Below are positions 63,169 to 64,000 of a DNA stretch of 64,000 bases, piece after piece (position 1 is the first letter of the stretch; each line of letters opens with the position of its first letter). The notes beneath the pieces are model-generated. The model did not search any database. It saw only the letters and a program-made list of their open reading frames with translations, and had not been told where the DNA came from. The translations under genes and the position numbers were made by a program. Source of the stretch: Acinetobacter sp. UBA3106 (lineage in GTDB: Bacteria > Pseudomonadota > Gammaproteobacteria > Pseudomonadales > Moraxellaceae); NCBI GenBank assembly GCA_002365595.1, contig DFAM01000016.1, forward strand, positions 109,360 to 173,359, read 5' to 3'.

Positions 63169-63774
63169 TTAACTGACTTTCTCTTTCAGCAAACGATAAG
63201 CCTGTTGGGGCAGCGGATTACCCGCATTAAAATACTGCTGGTTTCGTTCAGAAGCATGGGCAATCTTTTCCAAATCCATAACCAGGTTTTTATTCTGATC
63301 AATATCATAGAAAAACTTCACCCCGTTTGAACGATACACAACCACCTGATGATGCTCGGCATCATAAGCCCAGCGATCTTGCCGGTAATGGAAATTTGAA
63401 GCAAAGGTAATCTGCCCCAGATGGATCATGGTACGGTGCGCACTACCATCAGCCAATAAATTGATCACATAGTCGCTTGTGCCTTGATCGCAGTTCGCAA
63501 AAGGATCTTTGCAGCTAATGGTGCATTGGTAACGTCCGATATAGGCTTTGGCATTTTGCGGTATGGTATTTTTAAGCACTGGTTGAGTTTTTTCTACAGG
63601 AACAGTCGCTTTTCCGGCAACTTCGGTCAGACTTTTGGCCGACTCATTATGCTCAGCTGGCGTTTCTGTTTTGACTTGCTGAGCTACTGAATCTTCCAAA
63701 GGTTTATGACAACCTACCAGAGCTGTGCTAATAATTAAAAAGAAAAATCCGCAATAATCCGTTTTTTGAAACAC
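63169..63774 (-). CDS. Putative lipoprotein (201 aa)
   Basis: A lipoprotein signal with lipobox LVGC (Cys near residue 22) leads to a disordered linker (about 24-75) and a compact domain with YIGRYQCTISCKDPFANCDQGTSDYVINLLADGSAHRTMIHLGQ, a three-Cys beta-rich part somewhat like NlpE-type copper/stress lipoproteins (weak resemblance). No firm family. Confidence 0.72.
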   Translation of the reverse strand: MFQKTDYCGFFFLIISTALVGCHKPLEDSVAQQVKTETPAEHNESAKSLTEVAGKATVPVEKTQPVLKNTIPQNAKAYIGRYQCTISCKDPFANCDQGTSDYVINLLADGSAHRTMIHLGQITFASNFHYRQDRWAYDAEHHQVVVYRSNGVKFFYDIDQNKNLVMDLEKIAHASERNQQYFNAGNPLPQQAYRLLKEKVS

Positions 63775-64000
63775 CCTTTTCCTCCTGAAACCTCAATTTT
63801 TTTGGCTATCCATTGCCGTATTTACCCATGTAAAACATAAATACTGAAACATGACTTTTCATTTAATAATTCTACATAGTAAACAAGATTTTATTAGTTC
63901 TTATTGATATAAATCAACTGATTTAAACAAAATACAACTTAAATCACGATATGAGGATCAGCCCTCCATATTTACATAAGTTAACTATTTTTTATGAATC
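63775..64000. other. AT-rich end of window, no gene seen
   Basis: The last 226 bases contain the likely promoter of the lipoprotein gene and otherwise no feature I can support. Confidence 0.4.

Noticed and set aside
1..64000. CRISPR array, prophage or complete insertion sequence
   Set aside because: I looked for regularly spaced direct repeats, transposase motifs and phage structural genes and found none.

Overview
The window looks like chromosomal DNA of an Acinetobacter species (Moraxellaceae, Gammaproteobacteria). I infer this from gene content and order (slyX/uup, an lpxL-like gene beside an LpsB-type glycosyltransferase, asd-fimV-asparaginase-truA, leuC-leuD-lipoprotein-leuB, rppH-ptsP, divergent rluC/rne), from moderately AT-rich DNA, and from several small proteins typical of that genus. 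The species cannot be fixed by reading alone. Most of the window is ordinary core genome; the accessory parts lie at about 33.0-35.7 kb and 40.1-55.0 kb.

Layout. 0-8.8 kb: start of topA, two poorly known genes, slyX, the ABC-F protein uup, a lipid A acyltransferase and a core glycosyltransferase, then GNAT, small membrane and EEP-family genes. 8.9-16.9 kb: asd, a FimV-like protein encoded in two consecutive reading frames, an asparaginase, truA, an AraC-type regulator, infA and a lipoprotein. 17-21 kb: leucine synthesis (leuC, leuD, leuB) with a lipoprotein gene inside the run. 21-32.9 kb: small genes, a LysR regulator, the ovothiol enzyme ovoA, a HAD phosphatase, rppH-ptsP, and an AidB-like acyl-CoA dehydrogenase with a divergent TetR regulator.

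33.1-35.3 kb is a visibly AT-rich three-gene operon with its own near-consensus promoter and a terminator. It encodes a protein with a possible C-terminal XRE-like helix-turn-helix, a DUF4258-like small protein, and a protein with uracil-DNA-glycosylase-like motifs. It abuts a doubly deleted katG remnant and is the best candidate here for an undescribed (perhaps defence) module. 35.9-40 kb: DCC/DoxX pair, metallo-hydrolase, CDF and EamA transporters.

40.4-53.5 kb is a complete 3-phenylpropionate/cinnamate degradation locus. HcaE/F/C/D make the cis-dihydrodiol, HcaB rearomatises it to the catechol, MhpB cleaves the ring, MhpC hydrolyses the product, and MhpD, MhpE and MhpF take the dienoate to pyruvate and acetyl-CoA. 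An OprD-like porin, a divergent HcaR regulator and a DUF1345 membrane protein are embedded. In E. coli hca and mhp are separate loci; here they are one, without mhpA or mhpR. 54-64 kb: phosphatase, rluC, a long structured leader and rne, a fatty acyl-CoA synthetase, a four-gene tRNA-Lys cluster (three identical TTT, one CTT) and a lipoprotein.

The most striking non-coding signal is an intergenic element seen three times (5.24, 40.16 and 54.91 kb). Each copy has three consecutive hairpins with nearly fixed spacing, and the stems differ between copies by paired, compensating changes. Two copies in the same orientation bracket the hca/mhp block. A second, simpler family of pyrimidine-rich hairpin repeats occurs at 14.87, 30.43 and 55.10 kb.
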